Assembly: GCF_000017805.1 (NCBI RefSeq)
Contig: NC_009767.1
Span: 930,001 to 994,000, forward strand
Source: Roseiflexus castenholzii DSM 13941
Lineage (GTDB): Bacteria > Chloroflexota > Chloroflexia > Chloroflexales > Roseiflexaceae
DNA length: 64,000 nucleotides
Direction of reading: 5' to 3'
Every line of letters starts with the position of its first letter. Position 1 is the stretch's first letter. This document shows, one piece after another, positions 1 through 8,851 of this stretch. Below the pieces are notes generated by a model. The model was not told the origin of the DNA. It saw nothing but the letters and a program-made list of their open reading frames with translations, and did not search any database. Position numbers and translations under genes: made by a program.

Positions 1-5
1 GATCG

Positions 6-650
6 ATGAGTGCGCCGATTGCGGTTGATCCATCGGCTGTCGCGCAGCGCCCTGCACCGCTCAGGATGCGCGACGATGAGTGGCTGGCGTGGGAGCACGA
101 TGGGTTGAGTGATGGAGATCAACGGCGCGGCCATCGTTCATATGCCGACCCGGGTTGCTGATGTTCTCAATCGGCTGCCGGGGCTGTTTGTGTGTGGCGT
201 CTCGGCGTCACGCGCAGCGCGCCGTTTGCTGTGCGCGCTGTTGGACGGTCCCGGACGGGAATCGGATCTGTTTTTCCTGGCAGAGGAACGTGGCGATCGA
301 TTGACCTGTCACGAACTTGCCGGACCCGCCGATCTGGTGGTTGAGGTGATTTTCCAGCGCGTGGCGCACGCATGATCGTGACGAGAAGTTCTACGAGTGC
401 CGGGCGGCTGGCGCGCGCGAGTTCTGATCATTGACCCGCGCCTCCGGTCGGGTGCGCGCCGATTGCTATGTCTTCGACGCGCGTGGTCAGTATCGCACCG
501 TTCCGCCGGACGATGACTGTATCTATCGTTTAACGGTTCTGCCTGGTTTCTGGTTCGATGTGGCATGGTGTAGCGTCCCGATCCGAATCCGCTCGCCCCA
601 CCGGGGCGAATTGCGGGGATTGAACGGGTGATGAATGTGTTGCAGGACGA
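6..650 (+). pseudogene. Decayed Uma2-family (DUF820) endonuclease-like gene
   Basis: Blocks typical of Uma2 proteins (PD-(D/E)XK fold, role unknown, often in large families in Chloroflexota and cyanobacteria) appear in the right order but in different frames. DEWLAWEHDGLS lies in frame 3 from position 6. IVHMPTRV, DLFFLAEERGD and GPADLVVEV lie in frame 1 between 109 and 360. RLGVTRSAPFAV is in frame 3 near 195-235. DRDEKFYECRAAG starts at about 374 in frame 2, and VLPGFWFDVAW near 530-570 is again in frame 2. At least four frame changes and a stop after 375 mean no full product can be made. The remnant runs up to the start of the DUF711 gene. The family call is by motif order only. Confidence 0.7.
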
Positions 651-657
651 GGTGTGC

Positions 658-1812
658 ATGCGCATTCGCACATTGACGGTCGGCGCCTGTGAGGATGATG
701 TCGCACGTGTGGCGCGGGCAGTTCAGGAGGCACGGCGGCGACTCGAAGATGCTGGATATGTGGTGCAAACCGTGCGTCTGGCGCTCGATACAAGTGGGAC
801 GAACCGCTACGCTGATGTTGCGGCGGCGCTGCGCTGCGCTGAGGTGCTGGCGCTCGATGCCGGGTTCGATTATGTGTCCGTCGGTCGGGTTGATGTTGAC
901 CGTCTGGCATCGCTTGCCGAAGCTCTGGCGGCAACAGCGATCGTGTTCGCCTCGGCGCGCATTGCCGGGCGCAACGGGAACGTGAATGCTGCGGCGACCG
1001 CAGCCGCTGCGCGTGTCGTCGCTGCGCTGGCGTCGGCAACGCCGAACGGGTTCGGCAATCTGCGGTTTGCGGCATTGGCGTCGGTTGCGCCAGGATCGCC
1101 GTTTTTTCCGGCGAGTTACCATAGCGGCGGCGAACCATGGCTCGCCGTCGGTCCAGAGGCAGCGGCGCTGGCGGTGGAAGCGGCCCGTGAAATCGAGGAT
1201 GATGGCGCATCCGCGTCGGTTCAGGTGGTCGCCGCCAGAACCCGGCGCTTCGCGGAAAGTCTGGCAGCGCGGATCGCGGAACACGATGCGCGCATCCGTG
1301 GCGCGCTTCAAGGGGTCGATGAGGCGTATGGCATCTATGTCGCGGGATGCGACTGGTCGCTCGCGCCGCATCCCGATGTGACGTGCAGTATTGGCGCCGC
1401 CATCGAGTGCGTCAGCGGCGTGCCGTTTGGCGAACCCGGCACGCTGTCAGTGATTCGCGCCTGTACCGATGCCATCCGCGCGGCGCGAGTCATGCTCGTC
1501 GGGTTTAGTGGGGTGATGCTGCCGGTGCTAGAGGATGCGCTACTGGCTCAGCGCAACGCCGAAGGGCGCTATGGCTGGCGCGACCTGCTGGCGTTCAGCG
1601 CGGTGTGCGGCACAGGTCTCGACACGATTCCGCTGCCGGGAGACGCTTCCGTCGGGCAGATCGAAGGCATGCTGACGGAGGTCGCGGCGCTGGCGGGTGC
1701 GTTGCGCAAGCCGCTTACAGCGCGCTTGATGCCCATCCCCGGCTTGCGCGCAGGTGATATGACAGCGTTCGATTTTCCGTACTTCGTCAATACCCGCATT
1801 ATGACGATCTGA
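658..1812 (+). CDS. DUF711 family protein (UPF0210-like)
   Basis: A 384-residue protein of the DUF711 family, whose function is not established. The C-terminal third carries the family blocks LPVLEDALLA, FSAVCGTGLDTIPLPGD and KPLTARLMPIPG, with a closing FDFPYFVN. No signal peptide or membrane segment is evident. The start at ATG 658 is chosen because AGGACGAGG lies just upstream and MRIRTLTVG matches a plausible family N-terminus. An earlier in-frame GTG/ATG at 628/631 would read into the C-terminal codons of the decayed Uma2 gene. No metabolic role can be deduced from the neighbours. Confidence 0.85.
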   Translation: MRIRTLTVGACEDDVARVARAVQEARRRLEDAGYVVQTVRLALDTSGTNRYADVAAALRCAEVLALDAGFDYVSVGRVDVDRLASLAEALAATAIVFASARIAGRNGNVNAAATAAAARVVAALASATPNGFGNLRFAALASVAPGSPFFPASYHSGGEPWLAVGPEAAALAVEAAREIEDDGASASVQVVAARTRRFAESLAARIAEHDARIRGALQGVDEAYGIYVAGCDWSLAPHPDVTCSIGAAIECVSGVPFGEPGTLSVIRACTDAIRAARVMLVGFSGVMLPVLEDALLAQRNAEGRYGWRDLLAFSAVCGTGLDTIPLPGDASVGQIEGMLTEVAALAGALRKPLTARLMPIPGLRAGDMTAFDFPYFVNTRIMTI

Positions 1813-1887
1813 GACGCTCGTTTGCGCTCAGTGAGTTGAACGGAGGGGCGCCCGCGAGCGTGGGGCACGAGGTGCGCGAGCGCACGC

Positions 1888-2004
1888 GGATCGGCATGGA
1901 TTGCGACGGATGGGGGTCGCAGGAGTGCCTGACTCTTTGGCGCTTGCTGCCATGCAGTCGCACGGTGGGAGTGGGTACACGGATTGGCACGGGTTGAGAC
2001 GGAT
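1888..2004 (+). repeat. Pair of degenerate 24-bp direct repeats (GGATYGGCAYGG type)
   Basis: Two 24-bp segments, 1888-1911 and 1981-2004, agree at about 20 of 24 positions and share the core GGATYGGCAYGGRTTG followed by GACGGAT. A GTGCGC-GA-GCGCAC palindrome precedes them at 1872-1885. A related sequence on the opposite strand appears near 39425-39460. The rest of the 1813-2091 gap shows nothing recognisable. Confidence 0.35.
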
Positions 2005-2091
2005 TCGCGCGGATGGGACAGGCCGTTGTTTTCGGTTCACGGTTCTCGAAACTCCTCCCTCCTCATGCCTCTGGAAAGGAGCAGATATATC

Positions 2092-3087
2092 ATGGACGTT
2101 CTCGTATACGATGCTCACTCCTACGACCGGACGTTTCTGGACGCCGCCAATCAGGGGCGGCACCGTCTGACGTATACTGCTGCGCAGCTCGACGTGCAGA
2201 CAGCGGCGCTGGCGCAGGGGTTTCCGGCAATCTGCTGCTTCGTGAACGATCAGGCGACGGCAGAGGTCATCGAGCGCCTGGCGGCTGGCGGCACCCGCCT
2301 GATCGCGCAGCGTTCTACCGGCTACAACAATATTGATCTGATTGCGGCGGAGCAGTATGGCATCACCGCGATGCGCGTCAGTTACTACTCACCCTACTCG
2401 GTTGCAGAGTTCGCCGTTGGGTTGCTGCAAACGCTCAACCGGCGCATCCATCGCGCCTACAACCGCACCCGCGAGTTCAACTTCCGCCTTGCAGGACTGC
2501 TCGGACGTGACATCCATGGATCGACGGTCGGTGTGGTCGGCACCGGCAAGATCGGTGCGGTCTTTGCGAGCATTATGCATGGCTTTGGCTGTTCGCTGCT
2601 CGGCTACGATGTGACGCACAATCCTGACTGCCTGGCGCTGGGGATGCGCTATGTTCCGCTTGAAGAACTGTTACGCGCGTCCGACATCGTGAGCCTGCAC
2701 GTGCCGCTGCTGCCGGAGACATACCATATGATCAACCGCGAGACGCTGGCGCTGATGAAGCCGGACGCTTTTCTGATCAACACCAGTCGTGGTGGACTGA
2801 TCGACACCGATGCCCTGATCGAGACGTTGCGCGCCGGACGCATTGCGGGGGTTGGGCTTGATGTGTATGAAGAGGAAGAAGGGGTGTTCTTCCACGACCT
2901 CTCCGACCGGGTGATCACCGATGATACGCTGGCTCGCCTGATGACCTTCCCGAATGTGCTCGTCACAGGGCATCAGGCATTCTTTACTCGTGAGGCGATG
3001 ACGACAATTGCGGAGACAACGATCCGCAACATTACCGACTTCGAGGAAGGGCGTGAGAATGAGAACATTCTGCGACCGAGGAGGTGA
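2092..3087 (+). CDS. ldhA: D-isomer 2-hydroxyacid dehydrogenase, D-lactate dehydrogenase type
   Basis: A 331-residue NAD-dependent dehydrogenase that probably interconverts pyruvate and D-lactate in the cytosol. The substrate-domain block STGYNNIDL is near residue 75 and the Rossmann loop GTGKIG at 150-155. Asp173 in GYDV at the end of beta-2 points to NAD rather than NADP. The catalytic set is in place: Arg233 in NTSRGGLID, Glu in DVYEEEEG near 262, and His294 in TGHQAF. The start at ATG 2092 is set by GGAAAGGAGC upstream; an in-frame start at 1984 has no such site. The gene ends 3 nt before pgi, so the two are probably cotranscribed. Other 2-hydroxyacid substrates cannot be excluded. Confidence 0.88.
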   Translation: MDVLVYDAHSYDRTFLDAANQGRHRLTYTAAQLDVQTAALAQGFPAICCFVNDQATAEVIERLAAGGTRLIAQRSTGYNNIDLIAAEQYGITAMRVSYYSPYSVAEFAVGLLQTLNRRIHRAYNRTREFNFRLAGLLGRDIHGSTVGVVGTGKIGAVFASIMHGFGCSLLGYDVTHNPDCLALGMRYVPLEELLRASDIVSLHVPLLPETYHMINRETLALMKPDAFLINTSRGGLIDTDALIETLRAGRIAGVGLDVYEEEEGVFFHDLSDRVITDDTLARLMTFPNVLVTGHQAFFTREAMTTIAETTIRNITDFEEGRENENILRPRR

Positions 3088-3090
3088 GCC

Positions 3091-4722
3091 ATGACGTTGC
3101 TGACGCAGATCCCTGAGTGGCGCGCGCTCGAGACGCACTACCGGGCGATCCGTGATGTGCATCTGCGCCGGTTGTTTGCCGAAGACCCCGGTCGCGGCGA
3201 GCGCATGACCGCTGAAGCCGCCGGTCTGTTTTTCGACTATTCTAAGAACCGGGTGACTGACGAGACGCTGCGCCTGTTGATGGCGCTCGCTGAAGCGCGC
3301 GGCTTGCGCGCCCGCATCGATGCAATGTTTCGCGGTGAGCGGATCAACATCACCGAGAACCGTGCCGTTCTGCACGTTGCACTGCGCGCGCCACGCGGCG
3401 CGGTCATTCTGGTTGATGGCGTGAATGTGGTTCCTGATGTGCATGCCGTGCTCGACCGCATGGCAGCATTCGCCGAACAGGTGCGCAGCGGCGCCTGGAG
3501 CGGGTTCACCGGCAAGCCGATCCGCAATATCGTCAACATTGGCATCGGCGGTTCCGACCTGGGACCGGTGATGGCGTATGAGGCGCTACGCTCCTATAGT
3601 CGCCGCAATCTAACATTGCGCTTTGTATCGAATATCGACGGCAACGATTTTGCCGAGGCGACGCGCGACCTCGATCCGGCGGAGACGCTGTTCATCGTGG
3701 CGTCGAAGACCTTTACGACCCTCGAAACGATGACCAATGCGCGCACGGCGCGCGCCTGGTTGCTGGCGGCGCTCGGCGATGACGCCGCAGTGGCGCGCCA
3801 TTTCGTCGCCGTCTCGACGAATGCCGCCGAGGTGGCGAAGTTCGGCATCGACACGGCGAACATGTTCGGTTTCTGGGATTGGGTCGGCGGGCGTTACTCG
3901 ATGACGTCGGCGATCGGTCTTTCGACGATGATTGCACTCGGTCCCGACCACTTCCGTGATATGCTCGCCGGTTTCCACGCTATGGACGAGCACTTCCGCA
4001 CTGCGCCGTTCGATCGTAATCTGCCGGTGATCCATGGGTTGCTGACGGTCTGGTATGCGAACTTTTTTGGCGTCGAGACGGTTGCCATTCTTCCCTACGA
4101 CAACTACCTCAAGCGCTTTCCTGCCTACCTGCAACAGCTGACGATGGAGAGCAACGGCAAGTCGGTGACGCTGTCGGGCGAGCCGGTGACGTATCAGACC
4201 GGACCGATCTACTGGGGGGAGCCTGGCACGAATGGTCAGCACTCGTTCTACCAGTTGATCCACCAGGGTACGCGGTTGGTGCTGTGCGATTTCATTGGTT
4301 TTGCCGAAACGCTCAACCCGCTTGGCGCCCACCACGATCTGTTGATGGCGAACATGTTCGCCCAGGCGGAGGCGCTGGCGTTCGGCAAAACTACCGAGGA
4401 GGCGCTGGCAGAGGGAACACCGGCGTGGCTCGCACCGCATCGCACCTTCCCAGGTAACCGTCCGTCGAATACGTTTCTGGCGGAGCGGTTGACGCCAGCC
4501 GTTCTTGGCGCCCTTGTGGCGCTCTATGAGCATAGTGTCTTTACGCAGGGCGCAATCTGGGATATCAATTCCTTCGATCAATGGGGCGTCGAGTTGGGCA
4601 AAGTGCTGGCGGGGCGCATCGCGCCGGAGTTAATGAGCGAGGTTGCGCCATCACCGGCGCACGACAGTTCGACCAATGCCCTCATCCGGCGCTATCGTGC
4701 ATGGCGCGGACGCGCGTTGTAG
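3091..4722 (+). CDS. pgi: Glucose-6-phosphate isomerase
   Basis: A 543-residue phosphoglucose isomerase (glucose-6-phosphate to fructose-6-phosphate; glycolysis and gluconeogenesis). Family signatures are present in order: VNIGIGGSDLGP for the sugar-phosphate site, VASKTFTTLET, TMESNGKSV with the catalytic Glu, GTNGQHSFYQLIHQGT with the catalytic His, and WGVELGK near the C-terminus with the active-site Lys. Length fits the long bacterial form (about 540-550). ATG 3091 follows AGGAGGTGAG at good spacing and lies 3 nt after the dehydrogenase stop, which supports one operon linking hexose-phosphate flux to fermentation-type redox balancing (inference). Confidence 0.97.
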   Translation: MTLLTQIPEWRALETHYRAIRDVHLRRLFAEDPGRGERMTAEAAGLFFDYSKNRVTDETLRLLMALAEARGLRARIDAMFRGERINITENRAVLHVALRAPRGAVILVDGVNVVPDVHAVLDRMAAFAEQVRSGAWSGFTGKPIRNIVNIGIGGSDLGPVMAYEALRSYSRRNLTLRFVSNIDGNDFAEATRDLDPAETLFIVASKTFTTLETMTNARTARAWLLAALGDDAAVARHFVAVSTNAAEVAKFGIDTANMFGFWDWVGGRYSMTSAIGLSTMIALGPDHFRDMLAGFHAMDEHFRTAPFDRNLPVIHGLLTVWYANFFGVETVAILPYDNYLKRFPAYLQQLTMESNGKSVTLSGEPVTYQTGPIYWGEPGTNGQHSFYQLIHQGTRLVLCDFIGFAETLNPLGAHHDLLMANMFAQAEALAFGKTTEEALAEGTPAWLAPHRTFPGNRPSNTFLAERLTPAVLGALVALYEHSVFTQGAIWDINSFDQWGVELGKVLAGRIAPELMSEVAPSPAHDSSTNALIRRYRAWRGRAL

Positions 4723-4735
4723 TGTGGAAAGCATG

Positions 4736-4768
4736 GCTCCATCGCATCCTGGAAAGGAGCGATGGAGC
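4736..4768 (+). terminator. Strong hairpin after pgi
   Basis: GCTCCATCGC (4736-4745) pairs with GCGATGGAGC (4759-4768). The inner TCCT-GGAA-AGGA extends the stem to 14 bp with one bulged A. There is no clear U tract after it, so it is either a terminator without the usual tail or an mRNA-stabilising 3' hairpin for the ldhA-pgi transcript. Confidence 0.6.
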
Positions 4769-4785
4769 GCATATTCGGTCCTATC

Positions 4786-4978
4786 ATACCAATTCCCTGT
4801 GACCATCCGGCATGGTCACCTCGAGCAGAGCGAGGGGTCGTGCGCGACCCGCGCAGATTCCTCGTTGCGCTCGGAATGACAAGTCGCTGCGCTCGGAATG
4901 ACAAGTCGCTGCGCTCGGAATAACAAGTCGCTGCGCTCGGAATGACAAGAATGCGGCATCGTCAATTGTCATTGGTAT
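4786..4978 (-). repeat. MITE-like element, copy 1 (expanded)
   Basis: This is a member of a repeat family with ends ATACCAAT...ATTGGTAT and internal hairpins TGACCAT-(5 nt)-ATGGTCA and GGGTCG-CGCA-CGACCC, here in the orientation opposite to most other copies. It is longer than the usual 150 bp because a 22-bp segment (core CTCGGAATGACAAGTCGC) is repeated about four times at 4868-4950. It fills the gap between pgi and the DUF5615 remnant. No transposase is present. Confidence 0.75.
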
Positions 4979-4992
4979 CAGTCCTGATACCG

Positions 4993-5345
4993 TCACATAT
5001 GAATGATAAGGGCAGTACGAGTGAGTTCAACATAGTGATGCGTCTGAAACGCTTCGACGATTGCTGGAATGGCGCGGATGAATAAGGCTGCGAGGTCAGC
5101 ATTCGTAATGTTGCCGGTGGATACAACCAGAAGTTTGTGGGGTTGGCGGGTTAGAAGAAAAGAACTCACGAAGTCAACGTCTTTGGTTACAACGATGCGC
5201 TTTTCGCGGAGAGAGACCGCATTGATTTCGCTATCTGTCGAGCGATTACCGTCAGGAAGATCAAGGTGTGAATGGCGTCGTGTCGGGCTTCTCGAAGGCG
5301 CCAGACCAGGCGTCGTGGCAGTTGGGCATCGACGAGAAAGTTCAT
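4993..5345 (-). pseudogene. Frameshifted DUF5615 (PIN-like) toxin-side gene
   Basis: Reading from ATG 5345, the protein begins MNFLVDAQLPRRLVWRL, the family start with the acidic residue of the PIN-like active site, but goes out of frame at about 5262. Shifting one base there restores a continuous reading (LPDGNRSTDSEI, EKRIVVTKDVDFV, KLLVVSTGNI) to a TGA at 4993-4995. The length of 353 nt is one short of a whole codon number, as expected for loss of one base (an expected GATCC read as GATC on the plus strand). DUF5615 proteins usually pair with DUF433 proteins as toxin and antitoxin. ATG 5345 overlaps the DUF433 stop (ATGA), so the two were translationally coupled. Confidence 0.8.
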
Positions 5346-5575
5346 GCTGTTACTAGCTCCAGACGCTTGACCCGACTCAACTGCGCCGCAAATGTCAGCG
5401 CAGCAAGAATATCGTCACGCTCAAGATCTTCGTAATCTGCAAGGATCTCGTCAATGGTCATTCCTGAGCTCAGCATTTCCAGGATTGTTTCAACGGGATA
5501 GCGCAATCCACGAATGACAGACTTGCCATGGCATATGTCGGGGTCGATGGTGATGCGACTCAGGAGCATGTTCAT
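5342..5575 (-). CDS. DUF433 domain protein (antitoxin-like)
   Basis: A 77-residue protein covering the complete DUF433 domain (RITIDPDICHGKSVIRGLR, then a helix-turn-helix-like MTIDEILADYEDLERDDIL). DUF433 proteins are the usual upstream partner of DUF5615 PIN-like proteins and are taken to be antitoxins, possibly DNA-binding autoregulators. ATG 5575 is chosen because AAGGAGAACATCA lies directly upstream; an in-frame extension of 13 codons lacks support. The gene appears intact while the downstream partner is frameshifted, so it may be an orphan antitoxin. Confidence 0.82.
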   Translation of the reverse strand: MNMLLSRITIDPDICHGKSVIRGLRYPVETILEMLSSGMTIDEILADYEDLERDDILAALTFAAQLSRVKRLELVTA

Positions 5576-5615
5576 TGATGTTCTCCTTCTGCAGAACAGC
5601 GTACCGGCGAGCACA

Positions 5616-5624
5616 AGTATACCA
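5616..5624 (-). promoter_or_regulatory. Extended -10 promoter for the DUF433/DUF5615 pair
   Basis: TGGTATACT reads on the minus strand about 40 nt before the DUF433 start, and lies close enough to give a short leader. No good -35 hexamer is seen at standard spacing, so it depends on the TG extension. Confidence 0.5.
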
Positions 5625-5729
5625 TAGGGCGTCCTTCAAAGATATCAGGTTGAAGCGTAGCTCTTCTATGCCTGTTGATGTATGGCGGTCGTTGTGAGGA
5701 CGACCGTTCCATGTGCTACAATAATGCCT

Positions 5730-6245
5730 ATGAGGGTACGAAGCGTTGTCCATTCGCCGCATGTCCTCGATTTTGTTTCGCATAGCGTCGCACAGACGAT
5801 ACGCATTGGTCAGCGCCTGGGTGAGTTGTTGCAACACGGCGATGTTGTGGCGCTTCGCGGCGATCTTGGCGCCGGGAAAACGCACCTGATCAAGGGGATC
5901 GTTCAGGGTCTCGGCTCGACCGATGTGGTCAACAGTCCAAGTTTCGTGCTGATCAATCAGTATCGTGCCGGCGCACAGCGTGGTGGGATGCCGATTTACC
6001 ATGCCGATCTCTACCGTATTGAGCGACCTGCTGAACTGTACGGCGTTGGGTTGGAAGAAGCGCTCGACGGTGATGGTGTGTGTCTGATCGAGTGGGCAGA
6101 GCGCGCGGAGGCCTTGTTGCCCGACGATCGGCTCGATGTGCATCTCAGCCACCTGAGCGAGACGAAGCGCGTGGTGCGTTTCACGCCGTGCGGTCGGCGG
6201 TATGAAGCGCTGGTCGATACGTTGAAGAAGACGGCGTTCACCTGA
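5730..6245 (+). CDS. tsaE: tRNA t6A37 biosynthesis ATPase TsaE
   Basis: A 171-residue P-loop ATPase that works with TsaB and TsaD to make N6-threonylcarbamoyladenosine at tRNA position 37. The Walker A motif GDLGAGKTHL is near residue 45, followed by VNSPSFVLINQY and HADLYRIE, and the typical CLIEWAERAEALLP block near residue 120. The start is uncertain: ATG 5730 gives the usual N-terminus, with ATG 5724 and an upstream 5682 also in frame. A TACAAT box at 5717-5722 with TTGTGA 19 nt upstream would place transcription start almost on 5730. The gene ends 4 nt before tsaB, an arrangement seen in many bacteria. Confidence 0.92.
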   Translation: MRVRSVVHSPHVLDFVSHSVAQTIRIGQRLGELLQHGDVVALRGDLGAGKTHLIKGIVQGLGSTDVVNSPSFVLINQYRAGAQRGGMPIYHADLYRIERPAELYGVGLEEALDGDGVCLIEWAERAEALLPDDRLDVHLSHLSETKRVVRFTPCGRRYEALVDTLKKTAFT

Positions 6246-6249
6246 CTCT

Positions 6250-6900
6250 ATGTTGCTTGCAATCGACACATCGACTGCGGACGCCGGTATTGCCTGCTAC
6301 GATGGAGAGCGTGGCGCGCTGGGCGAATGCGTCTGGCGCGCCGGGCGCGACCATACGGCGCAACTTCTGCCACAGATCGATCTGTTGCTGCGCCACATTC
6401 GTTGTGCGCGCAGCGATATTCGGGCGGTCGCCGTAGCGTTGGGACCGGGGAGTTGGAGTGGATTGCGGGTGGGTATGAGCGTTGCCAAGGGGTTTGCGCT
6501 GGCGCGCGATCTGCCGCTTATTGGCATCGGTACGCTTCAAGCGGTGGCGTATCAGCACCGTGTTGCGCACTTGCGGGTCGTTCCTGTCATCAATCTGGGG
6601 CGCGGGAGAGTAGCGGCGCTTGCCAATGATGCGCAAGAACCGCAGAACCTTACCATCGCCGATCTTGCGGCGACGATCAACGAACCGGCGCTCTTCTGCG
6701 GTGATGTTGACGCTGAATTTCAGGCGATGCTGCGTCGCCTGTTGCCCAATCGGGCGCACTTTCCGTCGCCCGCAGCGAATGTACGCCGTCCTGCATATCT
6801 GGCGGAACTGGCATGGAAACGCCTGATTGCTGGCGAATGCGACCGCGTCGCTACACTCGAACCGATCTATCTTGGGCAGCCGGTTAAGACGGTTGGTTGA
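6250..6900 (+). CDS. tsaB: tRNA t6A37 biosynthesis protein TsaB
   Basis: A 216-residue ASKHA-fold protein and partner of TsaD in t6A synthesis. LLAIDTSTADAGIACYD at the N-terminus and GPGSWSGLRVGMSVAKGFAL near residue 70 are diagnostic; the family usually has GPGSFTGLRIG, so Phe-Thr is Trp-Ser here. The length is normal. The start lies 4 nt after the tsaE stop, indicating cotranscription. tsaD is not in the window. Confidence 0.93.
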   Translation: MLLAIDTSTADAGIACYDGERGALGECVWRAGRDHTAQLLPQIDLLLRHIRCARSDIRAVAVALGPGSWSGLRVGMSVAKGFALARDLPLIGIGTLQAVAYQHRVAHLRVVPVINLGRGRVAALANDAQEPQNLTIADLAATINEPALFCGDVDAEFQAMLRRLLPNRAHFPSPAANVRRPAYLAELAWKRLIAGECDRVATLEPIYLGQPVKTVG

Positions 6901-7060
6901 ACTATTTGGCACGCTGCACTGAACATTGATCCGAAGAACCGATGGACAGGCGTCGTTGGAGGCGAAACGGGGTCATCTTTCTGCTCAGGTCCAGGCAGTT
7001 TTCAGATCTGTCCCTCTCCTCGCCACGACTGCTCCTGATGCGCAGACGGAGGAACACGTC

Positions 7061-8851
7061 ATGCCGCTGCAAGCACTCCGCGTTGCACTGACCGATCAGC
7101 GCGTAATGACAGAGTATTTGCCTGCTGAGGTGGAACAACGCTTCCTCGGCGGGCGCGGCGCCGCCGCCTGGCTCCTTGCCCGATGGGTTCCTTCGAAGAT
7201 TGGCCCGCTGGCGCCTGCTAATCTCCTGATCTTTAGCGCCGGACCGCTTGCGGGGGTGACGTTCGGTGGATTAACCGTTACGACGCGCTCGCCGATTACC
7301 AATTCGGTTTCGCACGGGTGGGCGTCAGGAAGGTGGGGAGCGCACCTGCGTCGTGCCGGGTACGATCTGCTGATCCTCGAAGGGCAAAGCCCCGATTGGT
7401 GCTGGATTCGAATCGATGGATCGCAGGTGGATATTCTTCCGGCGACGCGCCTCCTCGGTCTCGATACGCAAGCGACGAATCAGGCGTTGCGCCGGGATCT
7501 CGGTGATGAGTATGCTGTGCTCTGCATCGGACCGGCGGGGGAAGCGGGTGTTGCGTATAGCGCTATTGTCGCAGAAGGCGCGTTCGCAGTCGAACCGGCA
7601 GGCGCCGGCGCGATCATGGCGCGCAAGCGCGTGAAGGCCATCGCCGTGCGTGGCGCGCACCCATGCCCGGTTGCCGACCGGCAGCGGCTCGATCAGGCGC
7701 TGGAAAGCATCAACCGACGCATTGCCGCCAGCGATGTCGCAGCCGGTTTTCGTCAGTATGGCAGCCTGTGCTATGCGCAGCGCGCCGAAGAACTGGGCGC
7801 CTTGAGCGCGCGCAATGGGCAATCCCATACTGTGTCGCATGCCAGCGCGATCAGTCGAACAGCGCTGGCACAGCGCGGTCGGCGCGAATCACGCGGTTGC
7901 GAAGGATGTCTGCTGGCATGTCATAGTGCGTATATCCGCAAAAATGGCGAACCGGTCGCCTATCCCGATCTGGAGGCGCTCGCTGGCTTTGGCTGGCGGT
8001 GCGGGTTATCCACTCCTGATGCGATTATTCTCGTTAACGATCTCTGCCTGCGCCTTGGTCTCGATGTGTCGGAAACCAGCGCGGCGCTGGCGTTTGTGAT
8101 GGAGTGCCGCGAGCGTGGGTTGATCCATGCCGGCAATCTGGCATGGGGCGATCTCGAATCGGTGGTCGGCGCTCTTCGCCGCCTGGGGCAGCGCCAGGAA
8201 AAGCGCGATATTCTGTCGCTGGGCGTCGGCGAAATGCAGGAGGTATACTACGGAAGTAGTGCATTTGCGCCACAAGTGCGTCAACTTGCGTTCCCGGCGC
8301 TCGATCCGCGCGCGTTGCCCGAAATCGCCCTGGCAGACGCCACTGCACCGATTGGCGGCGACTACCGTTACGCGATGATCTACGAGCCGTTCCTCGTCGA
8401 ACCGCCTGTCTGGCTTCCCACTGACCCCAGCAATCCCCACTCGATCCAGGGCGTCGTCCCACGCTTGATCTGGCACGAACGGTTTGCGGCGGCGGTCGAT
8501 GCCGCAGGATTGTGTCGTCGCCTGGCGCTGCTGGCGTATCAGATCGCTCCTGCCGAACTGAATGAACTTCTGGCTGCAACGCTTGGGCGATCCTTCACCA
8601 GTGTCGATGTGGCGAAGATTGGGGAACGGATCGTTACGCTCGAACGCTGGCTGGCGGTTCAGTATGGCGCGGGACGCGATACGCTGCCGCATCGCTGGAC
8701 GGAAGAACCGCTCGAAGACGGTCCGGCGGCAGGAAAGTTGCCGCTGCTGAATGACATGCTGGCGGAGTATTACCGTCGTCACGGTTGGGATGAACAGGGA
8801 CGCCCCTCGGAAGCGCGCCTGACTGAGTTGGGGATCACCCTGCCTGCCTGA
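7061..8851 (+). CDS. Aldehyde:ferredoxin oxidoreductase family protein
   Basis: A 596-residue member of the tungsten-dependent AOR family, which oxidises aldehydes to acids with ferredoxin as acceptor. GGRGAAAWLLARW near residue 30 and NSVSHGWASGRWG near 81-93 match the cofactor-binding N-terminal domain. The [4Fe-4S] ligands are visible as Cys280-x2-Cys283-x3-Cys287 with Cys485 in AAGLC as the fourth. ATG 7061 is chosen for GGAGGAACACGTC upstream; an in-frame extension to 6926 has no such site. A 160-nt gap separates it from tsaB, so it may be transcribed independently. The natural substrate cannot be read from the sequence. Confidence 0.9.
   Translation: MPLQALRVALTDQRVMTEYLPAEVEQRFLGGRGAAAWLLARWVPSKIGPLAPANLLIFSAGPLAGVTFGGLTVTTRSPITNSVSHGWASGRWGAHLRRAGYDLLILEGQSPDWCWIRIDGSQVDILPATRLLGLDTQATNQALRRDLGDEYAVLCIGPAGEAGVAYSAIVAEGAFAVEPAGAGAIMARKRVKAIAVRGAHPCPVADRQRLDQALESINRRIAASDVAAGFRQYGSLCYAQRAEELGALSARNGQSHTVSHASAISRTALAQRGRRESRGCEGCLLACHSAYIRKNGEPVAYPDLEALAGFGWRCGLSTPDAIILVNDLCLRLGLDVSETSAALAFVMECRERGLIHAGNLAWGDLESVVGALRRLGQRQEKRDILSLGVGEMQEVYYGSSAFAPQVRQLAFPALDPRALPEIALADATAPIGGDYRYAMIYEPFLVEPPVWLPTDPSNPHSIQGVVPRLIWHERFAAAVDAAGLCRRLALLAYQIAPAELNELLAATLGRSFTSVDVAKIGERIVTLERWLAVQYGAGRDTLPHRWTEEPLEDGPAAGKLPLLNDMLAEYYRRHGWDEQGRPSEARLTELGITLPA

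Noticed and set aside
309..1371. Minus-strand ORFs opposite the DUF711 gene
   Set aside because: High-GC shadow frames; no homology, and the plus strand carries a clear family gene.
5490..6269. Minus-strand ORF of 259 codons opposite tsaE
   Set aside because: Antisense to a well-supported gene; it would run through the DUF433 gene and its promoter.
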